Positions 1 through 7,828 of a DNA stretch of 15,533 nt are shown here, piece by piece. Under the pieces are notes generated by a model. The model saw only the letters and a list, made by a program, of their open reading frames with translations. It was not told the origin of the DNA and searched no databases. The stretch is from Tissierellia bacterium. Lineage in GTDB: Bacteria > Bacillota > Clostridia > Tissierellales > Sedimentibacteraceae. Within the stretch, counting starts at the first letter, position 1. Every line of letters begins with the position of its first letter. Location of the stretch: the NCBI GenBank assembly GCA_028700795.1, contig JAQVRY010000033.1, forward strand, positions 1-15,533. Reading direction: 5' to 3'. The translations under genes and the position numbers were made by a program.

Positions 1-120
1 AGGCGTTAACTTCTCCAAGTGATTATGCTAAGGTATAGGGATGATGAATGTCCTTGTTAGTATAATAATTAGGGTGGCACCGCGAGTATCTCTCGTCTCT
101 AAACAGAGGCGGGAGTTTTT
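1..120 (+). promoter_or_regulatory. T-box leader of serS, 3' part only
   Basis: Positions 71-84 read AGGGTGGCACCGCG, the conserved T-box sequence that pairs with the CCA end of uncharged tRNA. It is followed directly by a terminator hairpin (90-120), and serS starts 93 nt later. In this class of leader, uncharged cognate tRNA (here presumably tRNA-Ser) stabilises the antiterminator and allows readthrough. Stem I with the specifier codon lies outside the window, so the serine specificity is inferred from the downstream gene. Confidence 0.93.
90..120 (+). terminator. T-box-controlled intrinsic terminator
   Basis: An 11-bp stem (90-100 with 105-115, two G-U pairs) closes a 4-nt loop (AAAC) and runs into TTTTT at 116-120. 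The upstream T-box sequence competes with this stem. It attenuates serS when tRNA is charged. Confidence 0.9.
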
Positions 121-212
121 GTATGGAGAAAACAAATTTGTTGCATTCCCCTGCGAACGCATAGTTTTATAAAAATAAGTCAAATATAATAAATTAATTA
201 TGGAGGGTAAAA

Positions 213-1487
213 ATGTTAGATATCAAAAGAATCAGAAACAATGCTAAAGAGGTAGAAGAACTGTTAAAAAGAAGGGATTTGGAACTTAGTTTGGATAAAG
301 TTCTTGAATTAGACCAAGCAAGGAGAGAAAAACTTGTTGAAGCAGAGAATATGAAAGCTGAGCAGAACAAAGTATCTAAACAGGTTCCTCTTCTTAAAAA
401 AGAAGGAAAAGATGTGACAGAAATTCTTCAGGAAATGAAAGTCTTAGCCGAAAAGGTAAAGGTTTTGGACGGTGAGATAAAAGAAATCGATGAAAAAATA
501 GAAGAAGAGTTGTTGAATATTCCAAATACCCCACATCCTGATATTACCATCGGTGCTTCAGATGAAGATAACAAGGAAATAAGAAAATGGGGGGAGCCAA
601 GAAAGTTTGATTTTGAATTAAAAGCTCACTGGGACTTAGGAGTGGATTTAGATATCCTTGATTTTGAAAGAGCAACCAAAATTACCGGAACTCGCTTTTC
701 TATGTTCAAAGGAGCAGGAGCGAGATTGGAAAGAGCAATTACTGCATACATGCTTGACAAGCACACTTTAGATCACGGCTTTACAGAAATATCTCCTCCA
801 TTTATGGTAAATAGGGACAGTATGATAGGAACAGGACAGCTTCCTAAATTTGAAGAAGATATGTTTAAGCTTAATCAAAGGGACTATTATTTAATTCCTA
901 CTGCAGAAGTCCCTGTAACCAATATTTACCGTAATGAAGTGTTAGATGAAAAGGATCTTCCAATGTACATGACTGCTTATACACCATGCTTCAGGGCAGA
1001 AGCAGGCTCTGCCGGGAGAGATACAAGAGGCTTAATCAGAAATCATCAGTTTGATAAGGTTGAAATGGTTATGTATTCAAAACCTGAAGAATCTTATAAA
1101 CAGCTTGAAATACTGACAAATTTTGCTGAAGAAATTTTGAAGGGATTAGGACTTCCTTACAGGGTCGTAGAACTTTGCACGGGAGATATTGGTTTCAGCT
1201 CTGCCAAAACCTATGACTTGGAAGTATGGATGCCGAGTTACAACAGATATGTTGAAATTTCTTCTTGCTCTAATTTTGAAGATTTTCAGGCAAGAAGGGC
1301 CAATATTAAATTCAGACCTGAAGAAAAAGGTAAATTAGAATATATTCATACCCTAAATGGTTCAGGACTTGCTGTGGGAAGAACATTTGCTGCTATTCTT
1401 GAAAACTATCAGAATGAAGATGGTACAATAACTATACCTATTGCTTTGAGACAATATATGAGAAATCTGGAAGTAATAACAAAATAA
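213..1487 (+). CDS. serS: seryl-tRNA synthetase
   Basis: This is a cytoplasmic class II aminoacyl-tRNA synthetase that charges tRNA-Ser (and the Sec tRNA where present) with serine. The 424-residue length is normal for bacterial SerRS. Residues 1-105 form the charged N-terminal helical arm (long coiled coil rich in K and E) that contacts the long variable arm of tRNA-Ser. The catalytic core follows: TAEVP at 230-234, class II motif 2 at about 259-286 (FRAEAGSAGRDTRG), and motif 3 at about 382-405 (NGSGLAVGRT). The start ATG is preceded by GGAGGG at 202-207. A T-box leader upstream indicates control by uncharged tRNA. The gene appears intact and is followed by a 167-bp gap before the next gene. 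Confidence 0.97.
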   Translation: MLDIKRIRNNAKEVEELLKRRDLELSLDKVLELDQARREKLVEAENMKAEQNKVSKQVPLLKKEGKDVTEILQEMKVLAEKVKVLDGEIKEIDEKIEEELLNIPNTPHPDITIGASDEDNKEIRKWGEPRKFDFELKAHWDLGVDLDILDFERATKITGTRFSMFKGAGARLERAITAYMLDKHTLDHGFTEISPPFMVNRDSMIGTGQLPKFEEDMFKLNQRDYYLIPTAEVPVTNIYRNEVLDEKDLPMYMTAYTPCFRAEAGSAGRDTRGLIRNHQFDKVEMVMYSKPEESYKQLEILTNFAEEILKGLGLPYRVVELCTGDIGFSSAKTYDLEVWMPSYNRYVEISSCSNFEDFQARRANIKFRPEEKGKLEYIHTLNGSGLAVGRTFAAILENYQNEDGTITIPIALRQYMRNLEVITK

Positions 1488-1518
1488 TAATTTCTTTAGT
1501 CTTACTTTATGGTACAAT

Positions 1519-1593
1519 ATAATAGAATCCTCTTATGGGAAATGTTTTGTTTAATAACTACATATCCGATATCTTAGGTCAGGATTCTATTAT
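1519..1593 (+). other. 13-bp perfect dyad with a 49-nt loop between serS and the sensor kinase gene
   Basis: ATAATAGAATCCT at 1519-1531 is exactly complementary to AGGATTCTATTAT at 1581-1593. The loop (1532-1580) has no strong internal hairpin that I can see, and no clean T-run follows. It could be the serS terminator, a small structured RNA or a protein-binding dyad. A TATAAT hexamer overlaps the left arm (1518-1523) without a good -35. I do not recognise the element. Confidence 0.5.
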
Positions 1594-1596
1594 TTA

Positions 1597-1623
1597 TTGA
1601 TGAATTCTTTTTTATTATATAAT
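1597..1623 (+). promoter_or_regulatory. possible sigma-A promoter of the two-component operon
   Basis: TATAAT at 1618-1623 has a TTGATG hexamer at 1597-1602, but the spacer is only 15 nt, shorter than the usual 17. It is placed 32 bp before the kinase start. Only the -10 is convincing. Confidence 0.35.
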
Positions 1624-1654
1624 GGTAATTAAGGTTTAAGGGAAGGCAATAATT

Positions 1655-3403
1655 ATGAAAAATGATATTGAAAAAAAAATACTTATTCCTTTTATAATTA
1701 TATTGATGGCATCTATTTTGATAATTGTAATTGCATCTTTTGTAAATGGATACAATTTATTATTAGATAATAGTATAAATAATTCATATGACAATTTAAA
1801 AGAAATGATTTATATTATTGAAAGACTTAATAATGGTACAATAGATGAAAATGATGCTAAAGCATCTGTTATTAACTATTATGAGGATTTAGGAAAAAAC
1901 AATCTGATTATTTTTAACGATGATGAAATTATTTTGAATACTGTCCAAAATAATAACATCATTGGAGATTTTATGAATGAAGAATTGGATAATGGTCCGA
2001 AATCAATAACATTAGGTAGTTATATTTTTACATATCAAAAATACGAAAAGTGGAATTGGGTTTTTTCATACTGCTTAGATACAGATGATTTATATAGTGA
2101 AGTAATGGATAGTCAAAATTACATAATCTTAATTGCAATAATTGCTGTATTAATTAACCTGCAGGCATTAATTTTCGCTAAAAACAATATATCGGAGCCG
2201 ATTAAAATGCTGGCTGAACATTGTGATAAAATCGTAGCTGACGGAATTTATAAAGAAAGAATAGAAATAAACAGAAATGATGAAATAGGAATATTGTCTA
2301 ACACTTTTAACAACGTGCTTGATACGGTGCAGAACAATACAGATAGATTGATAGAAGCAACAAAATTCAACGAAGATATATTAAGGAATATATCAGCCGG
2401 CATAATAACTGCTGATCAGTATGGCTGTATATTGTCTATAAATCAGACTGCAGAAGATTTTCTGACTCCGGAAGCAGAGAAAATCAACCTTGTCAAGGAA
2501 TATCTGCATAAACAAATAATGGAAACATTGAATACAAAGATGAAGATAAATAAAATTCTTGCTTTTGATGACGGGCATGGAGGAAATAAAAAATATATAG
2601 ATGTTACAACTTCGTTATTGATAGGGGGAGATGGCTCTATTAGCGGAGCCATATGCAATTTTAATGATATAACCGAAAGAAAAAGAATTGAAAACAGCAT
2701 GAGTACATTGGATAGATTGACTACCATAGGTCAATTTGCATCAGGTATTGCCCATGAGGTACGAAATCCCTTGGCAGGCATGAAGACAAGCATACAGGTT
2801 TTAAAAAACAGGTTATGCAAAGAGGATAAAGAGATGAATGTTTCAAATAAAAAATTACTTGATGGAGTACTATTTGAAATTGACAGACTTAACTATTTAA
2901 CTACAGATTTATTGGACTTTGCTAAACCAAGAATGTCCAATTTTGAAAAAACAGACTTGATGGATGTTTTAGACAAAACATTAAATTTAATGGGGGAGGC
3001 TGCCAAAAAAAATAATATAGAAATAAACATTAAGAATAACTGCGGGAAAACTATTGCATATGTGGACAGGGCTCAAGCAGAGCAGATATTTATCAATGTT
3101 ATCAAAAATGCTCTTAATGCAATGGATAAAGGAGGCACCTTACATATTATTTTCAATAATTGCACAGAAAATGAAGAATTTATAGAAATTATTTTTCATG
3201 ATAATGGATGCGGGATACCGCCGAAAGATCTATCAAAGGTATTCAATCCTTTTTTTACTACCGGCTCTCAAGGAACAGGACTTGGGCTATCAGTAGTATA
3301 TGAATTGGTAATAGGCAATCAGGGAGGAATAGATATACAGAGTGCAGTGAATGAAGGAACTAAAGTAATAATCAGGTTCCCCATAAATGGAGGTAGCAAA
3401 TGA
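1655..3403 (+). CDS. NtrB-like membrane sensor histidine kinase
   Basis: This 582-residue kinase partners the adjacent sigma-54 activator. Order of parts: transmembrane segment about 9-31, an extracytoplasmic sensing region about 32-153, second transmembrane segment about 154-175, a HAMP-like linker about 176-228, a PAS domain about 236-340, then the dimerisation domain with the phospho-acceptor His367 in GIAHEVRNPLAGM, and a GHKL ATPase domain. In the ATPase domain the N box includes Asn485, the G1 box is DNGCGIPP from about 516, NPFFTT is at 531-536 and GTGLGLS at 540-546. The two membrane segments argue for an external ligand, unlike cytoplasmic NtrB. The GGGAAGG motif upstream serves as ribosome binding site. 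Its stop overlaps the regulator's start (ATGA), so the two are translationally coupled. The ligand is not evident; the position next to the pxp operon suggests 5-oxoproline or a related compound. Confidence 0.9.
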   Translation: MKNDIEKKILIPFIIILMASILIIVIASFVNGYNLLLDNSINNSYDNLKEMIYIIERLNNGTIDENDAKASVINYYEDLGKNNLIIFNDDEIILNTVQNNNIIGDFMNEELDNGPKSITLGSYIFTYQKYEKWNWVFSYCLDTDDLYSEVMDSQNYIILIAIIAVLINLQALIFAKNNISEPIKMLAEHCDKIVADGIYKERIEINRNDEIGILSNTFNNVLDTVQNNTDRLIEATKFNEDILRNISAGIITADQYGCILSINQTAEDFLTPEAEKINLVKEYLHKQIMETLNTKMKINKILAFDDGHGGNKKYIDVTTSLLIGGDGSISGAICNFNDITERKRIENSMSTLDRLTTIGQFASGIAHEVRNPLAGMKTSIQVLKNRLCKEDKEMNVSNKKLLDGVLFEIDRLNYLTTDLLDFAKPRMSNFEKTDLMDVLDKTLNLMGEAAKKNNIEINIKNNCGKTIAYVDRAQAEQIFINVIKNALNAMDKGGTLHIIFNNCTENEEFIEIIFHDNGCGIPPKDLSKVFNPFFTTGSQGTGLGLSVVYELVIGNQGGIDIQSAVNEGTKVIIRFPINGGSK

Positions 3404-4812
3404 AAATTAGAATATTGATTGTTGACGATGAAGAGACTATACGATTATCTTTGAAGGAAGCATTGAAGGATTTGGGATATAGCATAAGCACTGCTGCAAC
3501 CGGTACAATTGCTCTTGAAAAAGTAAAAGAATATAAACCTCAGATAGTTTTTCTCGATATGCGTTTAGCCGGTGAAAATGGATTGGATATTTTGCCTAAA
3601 ATAAAAGAAATAGACAGAAAAGTCGAGGTTGTTATAATGACAGCTTATGGCGACATCAATACTGCCGTTATGGCAATAAAACTTGGTGCTTTTGACTACA
3701 TTAACAAACCCTTTGATTTGCTGGATGTAGAGATTATAATAAAAAGAATTACAGAAAATTTAAAACTGCAAAATAAAATTTATTTATTGGAGAAAGAAAA
3801 GGAAAAAGAAGTCAATAAGAAAATTATAAAAGGAAACCATCCTCTTATGAATGAAGTTTTGAATAAAATTGATATATTATCAAAAAATGACAATGTTACT
3901 GTTCTCATCAGGGGTGAAACCGGTACAGGTAAAGATCTTGTAGCTTCTGCCATTCATAACCGCAGCATAAGGAGAGGATCTGCCATGCTGAAACTTAATT
4001 GTGGTGCTATTCCCCAGCAGCTTATAGAAAGTGAACTTTTTGGATTTGAGAAGAATGCATTTACAGGAGCAAACAATAGAAAAAGGGGATTGATGGAAAT
4101 TGCTGACGGAAGTACGGTTTTTTTGGATGAAATTGCAGAACTGCCCATGGAATTACAACCTAAACTATTAAGGTTTTTGGATGAAAGAAAGTTTAAAAGA
4201 GTCGGCGGATTAGAGGATATTGAAGTAGATATCAGAATTATTGCTGCCACAAACAAAGACTTGGAAAAAGCCATAGAAGATAAAGAATTCAGAGAGGACT
4301 TATACTACAGACTGAATGTAGTGCCTGTTTATCTGCCTCGTTTACGGGAAAGAGGCGATGATATATTAATTTTAGCAAATAACTTTTTGTATGAATATAA
4401 CTGCAAATTTAATAAAAAGATAAAAGGATTCACTGACAGAGCCAAAGAAGCACTATTATTATACTCGTGGAAAGGGAATGTCAGGGAGCTGAAAAATGTT
4501 ATAGAAAGAATTGTAATATTAGTAGAGAGTGAATACATTGATAGCGGTGATTTGCCTTTAGAAATCAGAAGTGCATTAAGCGTAGGTAATGGATTTTCGA
4601 AATCGAGACAAGATGAGATGGACAGTAAGCTCTTTTATGCAGGTTTTTCTTTGGAAAATGAAGTTGCAGACATGGAAGCTTATTATATTAATTTGGCTTT
4701 AAAATATTGCGGTAACAATTATACTAAAGCCGCAGAAATGTTAGGCATAAGCAGATTTGCCCTTAAAAGGAGAATAGAAAAATACTTTTATGCAGATAAT
4801 AATAATGTATAA
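3400..4812 (+). CDS. NtrC-family sigma-54-dependent response regulator
   Basis: This 470-residue protein is an enhancer-binding activator of sigma-54 RNA polymerase. The receiver domain (1-120) has the acidic pair Asp9/Asp10, phospho-acceptor Asp53 (FLDMRL), Thr81 and Lys103. The AAA+ domain (about 144-380) has Walker A GETGTGKD at 172-179, Walker B TVFLDE at 239-244, sensor I IIAATN and YYRLNV. The sigma-54 contact loop reads NAFTGA at 219-224 instead of GAFTGA, with the key Phe221 and Thr222 kept. A Fis-type helix-turn-helix lies at about 438-462 (NYTKAAEMLGISRFALKRRI). It overlaps the kinase gene by 4 nt. The next transcription unit has a clear -24/-12 promoter, which makes it the likely target. 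Whether it also controls other genes cannot be seen here. Confidence 0.93.
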   Translation: MKIRILIVDDEETIRLSLKEALKDLGYSISTAATGTIALEKVKEYKPQIVFLDMRLAGENGLDILPKIKEIDRKVEVVIMTAYGDINTAVMAIKLGAFDYINKPFDLLDVEIIIKRITENLKLQNKIYLLEKEKEKEVNKKIIKGNHPLMNEVLNKIDILSKNDNVTVLIRGETGTGKDLVASAIHNRSIRRGSAMLKLNCGAIPQQLIESELFGFEKNAFTGANNRKRGLMEIADGSTVFLDEIAELPMELQPKLLRFLDERKFKRVGGLEDIEVDIRIIAATNKDLEKAIEDKEFREDLYYRLNVVPVYLPRLRERGDDILILANNFLYEYNCKFNKKIKGFTDRAKEALLLYSWKGNVRELKNVIERIVILVESEYIDSGDLPLEIRSALSVGNGFSKSRQDEMDSKLFYAGFSLENEVADMEAYYINLALKYCGNNYTKAAEMLGISRFALKRRIEKYFYADNNNV

Positions 4813-4830
4813 TTTGGTATAGGATTATAG

Positions 4831-4915
4831 AGGGTATTCATAAAAACTGTGCGACATAGCTCAACAAAACGTTCACAATCGCACATAATAATTAATATAC
4901 CCTTTTATTTTTTGT
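4831..4915 (+). terminator. putative terminator of the two-component operon
   Basis: AGGGTAT (4831-4837) pairs with ATACCCT (4897-4903), which runs directly into a T-rich tract (TTTATTTTTTG). A second stem, GTGCGA (4849-4854) with TCGCAC (4879-4884), is nested inside. The loop segments are large, so terminator strength is uncertain. The inner dyad may instead act as a DNA site. Confidence 0.5.
4848..4885 (+). promoter_or_regulatory. candidate upstream activator sequence for the sigma-54 regulator
   Basis: TGTGCGA (4848-4854) and its exact reverse complement TCGCACA (4879-4885) are spaced 31 bp apart, about three helical turns, so both boxes face the same side of the DNA. The centre lies about 83 bp upstream of the -24 GG, within the usual range for enhancer-binding proteins. 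The assignment to this regulator is inferred. Confidence 0.45.
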
Positions 4916-4946
4916 TGAAATGCAGCGATTATTATAAAATATAATC

Positions 4947-4964
4947 TTGGCATATTTATTGCAC
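4947..4964 (+). promoter_or_regulatory. sigma-54 (-24/-12) promoter of the pxp operon
   Basis: TTGGCATATTTATTGCAC contains GG at 4949-4950 and GC at 4961-4962 with exactly 10 nt between, plus the conserved flanking TTGGCA and TTGCA. This matches the established sigma-54 consensus closely. Transcription would start near 4973, leaving a leader of only about 17 nt before the TTG start. No competing sigma-A promoter with both hexamers is apparent here. Confidence 0.88.
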
Positions 4965-4989
4965 AATATTTATATGGAGGTGATAACTT

Positions 4990-5757
4990 TTGTACAAAGT
5001 AGATTTAAACAGTGACGTTGGCGAAAGCTTCGGCAATTACAAACTTGGTTTAGATTCTGAAGTGCTTAAATACGTTTCGTCAGCAAATATTGCATGCGGA
5101 TGGCATGCAGGAGATGCGATGGTAATGCAAAAAACAGTTGGTCTTGCTATTAATGAAGACACTTGCATTGGCGCACATCCCGGATTCCCTGATTTGATGG
5201 GATTTGGCAGAAGAGAATTGAAGGTAACAAAAGAGGAAGCAAAAAACTATGTGAAATATCAAATAGGTGCTTTGTGGGCATTTGCTAAAAGCAATGGAGC
5301 TGAGCTGCAACATGTTAAAGCTCATGGTGGTTTATACAACATGGCAGCAAAAGATCCTGAATTAGCTATGGCAATTGCAGAGGCAATTTACGAAGTTGAC
5401 AAAAACTTAATTCTGATGGGTCTTGCAAACAGCGAAATGATAAAGGCAGGCAAGGCAGTAGGACTTAAGACAGCAAATGAAGTATTTGCTGATAGGGCTT
5501 ATAATACTGATGGAACGCTGGTTTCAAGGAAACTGGAAGGCTCTATGATAACCGATGAAAATCTTGCGCTTTCAAGAGTTGTTAGAATGGTTAAAGAAGG
5601 CAAAGTTCAGGCTATCACAGGAGAAGATATTGATATTAATGCAGATTCAATTTGTGTACATGGTGATAATCCTAAAGCTGTTGAATTTGTAAAATCAATA
5701 AGAAAGGCGTTGGAAGATGAAGGTGTTCAGATAATGCCTTTAAAAGATTTTATTTAA
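4990..5757 (+). CDS. pxpA: 5-oxoprolinase subunit A (LamB/YcsF family)
   Basis: PxpA works with PxpB and PxpC as a cytoplasmic ATP-dependent 5-oxoprolinase, opening 5-oxo-L-proline (pyroglutamate) to L-glutamate. The 255-residue length is typical. Family motifs are DLNSDVGESFG at 5-15, NIACGWHAGD at 33-42, IGAHPGFPDLMGFGRR at 60-75, VKAHGGLYN at 109-117 (many homologues have VKPHGALYN) and a late ICVHGDNP. The chosen start is TTG, 7 nt after GGAGGTG (4976-4982); no ATG or GTG in frame fits better. It is the first gene of the operon, directly behind the sigma-54 promoter. The partner subunits are two genes downstream, separated from it by the permease gene. Confidence 0.95.
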   Translation: MYKVDLNSDVGESFGNYKLGLDSEVLKYVSSANIACGWHAGDAMVMQKTVGLAINEDTCIGAHPGFPDLMGFGRRELKVTKEEAKNYVKYQIGALWAFAKSNGAELQHVKAHGGLYNMAAKDPELAMAIAEAIYEVDKNLILMGLANSEMIKAGKAVGLKTANEVFADRAYNTDGTLVSRKLEGSMITDENLALSRVVRMVKEGKVQAITGEDIDINADSICVHGDNPKAVEFVKSIRKALEDEGVQIMPLKDFI

Positions 5758-5857
5758 TATTTATAACTAACTGCAAAAGACATTGAAAACTATTAACATA
5801 ATAGCGGTTCAAAAATATTTAACCGACTAAAATAATAATAATAAGGAGATTAATATT

Positions 5858-7054
5858 ATGTCTGAAAGAGATAAATCACAAGACAAAAGAGTCCTTATAG
5901 GTGCAGCCTTTTTGATGGCAACATCTGCAGTAGGACCTGGATTTTTAACACAAACTACAACTTTTACTTCACAATTAGGACCAACATTCGGATTCGTTGT
6001 TTTAACATCAGTTATTTTATCTTTGATTGCTCAGGTTAATATTTGGAGAGTTATATGTATTTCAAAAGCAAGAGGCCAAGATATTGCAAATAAAGTATTC
6101 CCCGGTTTGGGATATGTAGTAGCAATATTGGTTGCAATGGGTGGATTGGCTTTCAACATCGGTAACGTAGGCGGAGCTGGATTAGGATTAAATGTTTTAT
6201 TTGGAATAGATGTAAATGTAGCTATTGCAATTTCCGGAATTATCGGTATAATTATATTCTCGGTTAAGCAAGTTGGAAATGCAATGGATAAGTTTGCAAC
6301 ATTCTGTGGAGCTTTAATGATTGTCTTGATATTATACGTTTCGATTTCATCAAAACCACCTGTTGGTGCAGCTATAAAAGAAACATTCATACCTTCATCA
6401 TTCCCTTATTTGGCAATATTGACATTGGTAGGAGGAACAGTTGGCGGATACATTTCTTTCTCAGGCGGACACAGACTTGTTGATGCAGGAATCGTGGGAG
6501 AGGAAAATTTACAAAGAGTTAATCAATCAGCACTTATGGGTATGGGAGTTGCAACTTTAGTAAGAATATTTCTATTCTTAGCTGTATTAGGTGTTGTTTC
6601 AAAGGGAGTTACATTAGACCCAACTAATCCTGCAGCTGATGCATTCAGAGTAGCAGCAGGTACAGTAGGCTATAAAATTTTCGGATTAGTAATGACTGCC
6701 GCTGCATTAACATCTGTTGTCGGAGCAGCTTTCACTTCTGTTTCTTTCTTAAGAACATTGATTAAACCCATAGGCGATCATGTAAATATAACTACCATAG
6801 CATTTATTGTAGCATCAACTGCAATACAAATATTCGTAGGAAGCCCTGCAAAAGTATTGGTTATAGTAGGCTCATTGAACGGACTTATTTTACCGCTTAC
6901 ATTAGCAACAATGCTTGTAGCTTCTAAGAGAAAGGACATTGTGGGAGAATACAAACATGCACAATACTTATTAATATTAGGCTGGATAGTTGTTGCAATA
7001 ACAGCTGTTTTAGGATTAAGATCACTAACCGGCATAGCATCATTGTGGGCATAA
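5858..7054 (+). CDS. NRAMP-family-like permease, probable 5-oxoproline/carboxylate transporter (YcsG type)
   Basis: This is a 398-residue integral membrane protein with about 11 hydrophobic helices in the NRAMP/APC-like fold. Established metal-transporting NRAMP proteins bind the metal through DPGN in helix 1 and MPH in helix 6. Here helix 1 reads SAVGPGFLTQ (23-32) and helix 6 (about 184-203) reads GGTVGGYISFSGG, so the metal ligands are missing. Position inside a 5-oxoprolinase operon, as for ycsG beside ycsF in Bacillus subtilis, suggests import of 5-oxoproline or a similar small carboxylate. That substrate is an inference. The ribosome binding site is AAGGAG. The 100-bp gap after pxpA contains only a weak 5-bp hairpin (CGGTT/AACCG near 5812-5825). 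There is a 27-nt gap to pxpB. Confidence 0.85.
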   Translation: MSERDKSQDKRVLIGAAFLMATSAVGPGFLTQTTTFTSQLGPTFGFVVLTSVILSLIAQVNIWRVICISKARGQDIANKVFPGLGYVVAILVAMGGLAFNIGNVGGAGLGLNVLFGIDVNVAIAISGIIGIIIFSVKQVGNAMDKFATFCGALMIVLILYVSISSKPPVGAAIKETFIPSSFPYLAILTLVGGTVGGYISFSGGHRLVDAGIVGEENLQRVNQSALMGMGVATLVRIFLFLAVLGVVSKGVTLDPTNPAADAFRVAAGTVGYKIFGLVMTAAALTSVVGAAFTSVSFLRTLIKPIGDHVNITTIAFIVASTAIQIFVGSPAKVLVIVGSLNGLILPLTLATMLVASKRKDIVGEYKHAQYLLILGWIVVAITAVLGLRSLTGIASLWA

Positions 7055-7081
7055 ACAAGAACTAAAGAAAGGAATAATGAT

Positions 7082-7828
7082 ATGTATGATAAAATAAAAT
7101 ACCTTTCTGCAGGAGATAAGGCTGTAGTTATGGAATTTGGCAATGAAATTTCCAAAGACATCAATGCTAAAATAAGAAATGTTGTAAAATCTGTTGAAGA
7201 AGCTAAAGTTGATGGAATAGTAGAATTGTTGCCTACATACAGGTCTTTGATGATTATGTATGACCCGTTAAAGATAGAATATTCTGAATTAATTTCAACT
7301 CTTGATTTTATGAGCAGTAAGCAAGTGGATAATGAAGAGGAGAAAATTAAAATTGTGGAGTTTCCTACCGTATATGGCGGAGAATATGGACCTGACATAA
7401 ATTTTGTTGCAGAACATAACAATATTACTGTGGATGAGGTTATTAAAATTCATACAGGTACGGATTATCTGGTTTATATGATGGGATTTACTCCCGGATT
7501 CACATACTTAGGAGGTATGAGCGATAAAATTGTTACTCCCAGGTTAGCATCACCAAGGACAAAAATACCTGCAGGCTCTGTAGGTATTGCAGGGGCACAA
7601 ACAGGAATGTATCCGTCAGAAACACCTGGTGGGTGGCAGTTGATTGGCAGGACTCCATTAAAGTTATATGATTCTGACAAAGAGCCTCCGGTTATGCTAA
7701 GCGCAGGTGATTATGTAAGATATGTATCAGTAAGTGAAGAAGAATACTTGGAAATTAAAAAGCAAGTAGAAGAAGGTACATATGTAGTAAAAGAAATAAT
7801 TTCTGAAGGAGGTGACCTACGTGAGTAG
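7082..7828 (+). CDS. pxpB: 5-oxoprolinase subunit B (KipI family)
   Basis: PxpB (KipI/AHS1 domain) forms a complex with PxpC; together with PxpA they hydrolyse 5-oxoproline at the cost of ATP. The Bacillus homologue KipI was first described as an inhibitor of the sporulation kinase KinA, but the operon here points to the metabolic role. The 248 residues show the characteristic block GFTPGFTYLGG (135-145), TPRLASPRTKIPAGSVGIAG (152-171) and YPSETPGGWQLIGRTP (177-192). AAAGGA at 7068-7073 gives an 8-nt spacing to the ATG. The 3' end overlaps pxpC by 8 nt, consistent with coupled synthesis of the two subunits. Confidence 0.95.
   Translation: MYDKIKYLSAGDKAVVMEFGNEISKDINAKIRNVVKSVEEAKVDGIVELLPTYRSLMIMYDPLKIEYSELISTLDFMSSKQVDNEEEKIKIVEFPTVYGGEYGPDINFVAEHNNITVDEVIKIHTGTDYLVYMMGFTPGFTYLGGMSDKIVTPRLASPRTKIPAGSVGIAGAQTGMYPSETPGGWQLIGRTPLKLYDSDKEPPVMLSAGDYVRYVSVSEEEYLEIKKQVEEGTYVVKEIISEGGDLRE

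Noticed and set aside
5805..5830. Hairpin CGGTT/AACCG before the permease gene as a terminator
   Set aside because: The stem is only 5 bp with a large loop and no T-run; the operon most likely reads through.
5858..7054. Annotation as a manganese/iron NRAMP transporter
   Set aside because: The DPGN and MPH metal-binding motifs are absent and the gene sits among 5-oxoprolinase genes.
6778..7422. A long minus-strand open frame (over 200 codons) across the permease/pxpB junction
   Set aside because: It overlaps two well-supported + strand genes, has low-complexity shadow composition and no ribosome binding site of its own.
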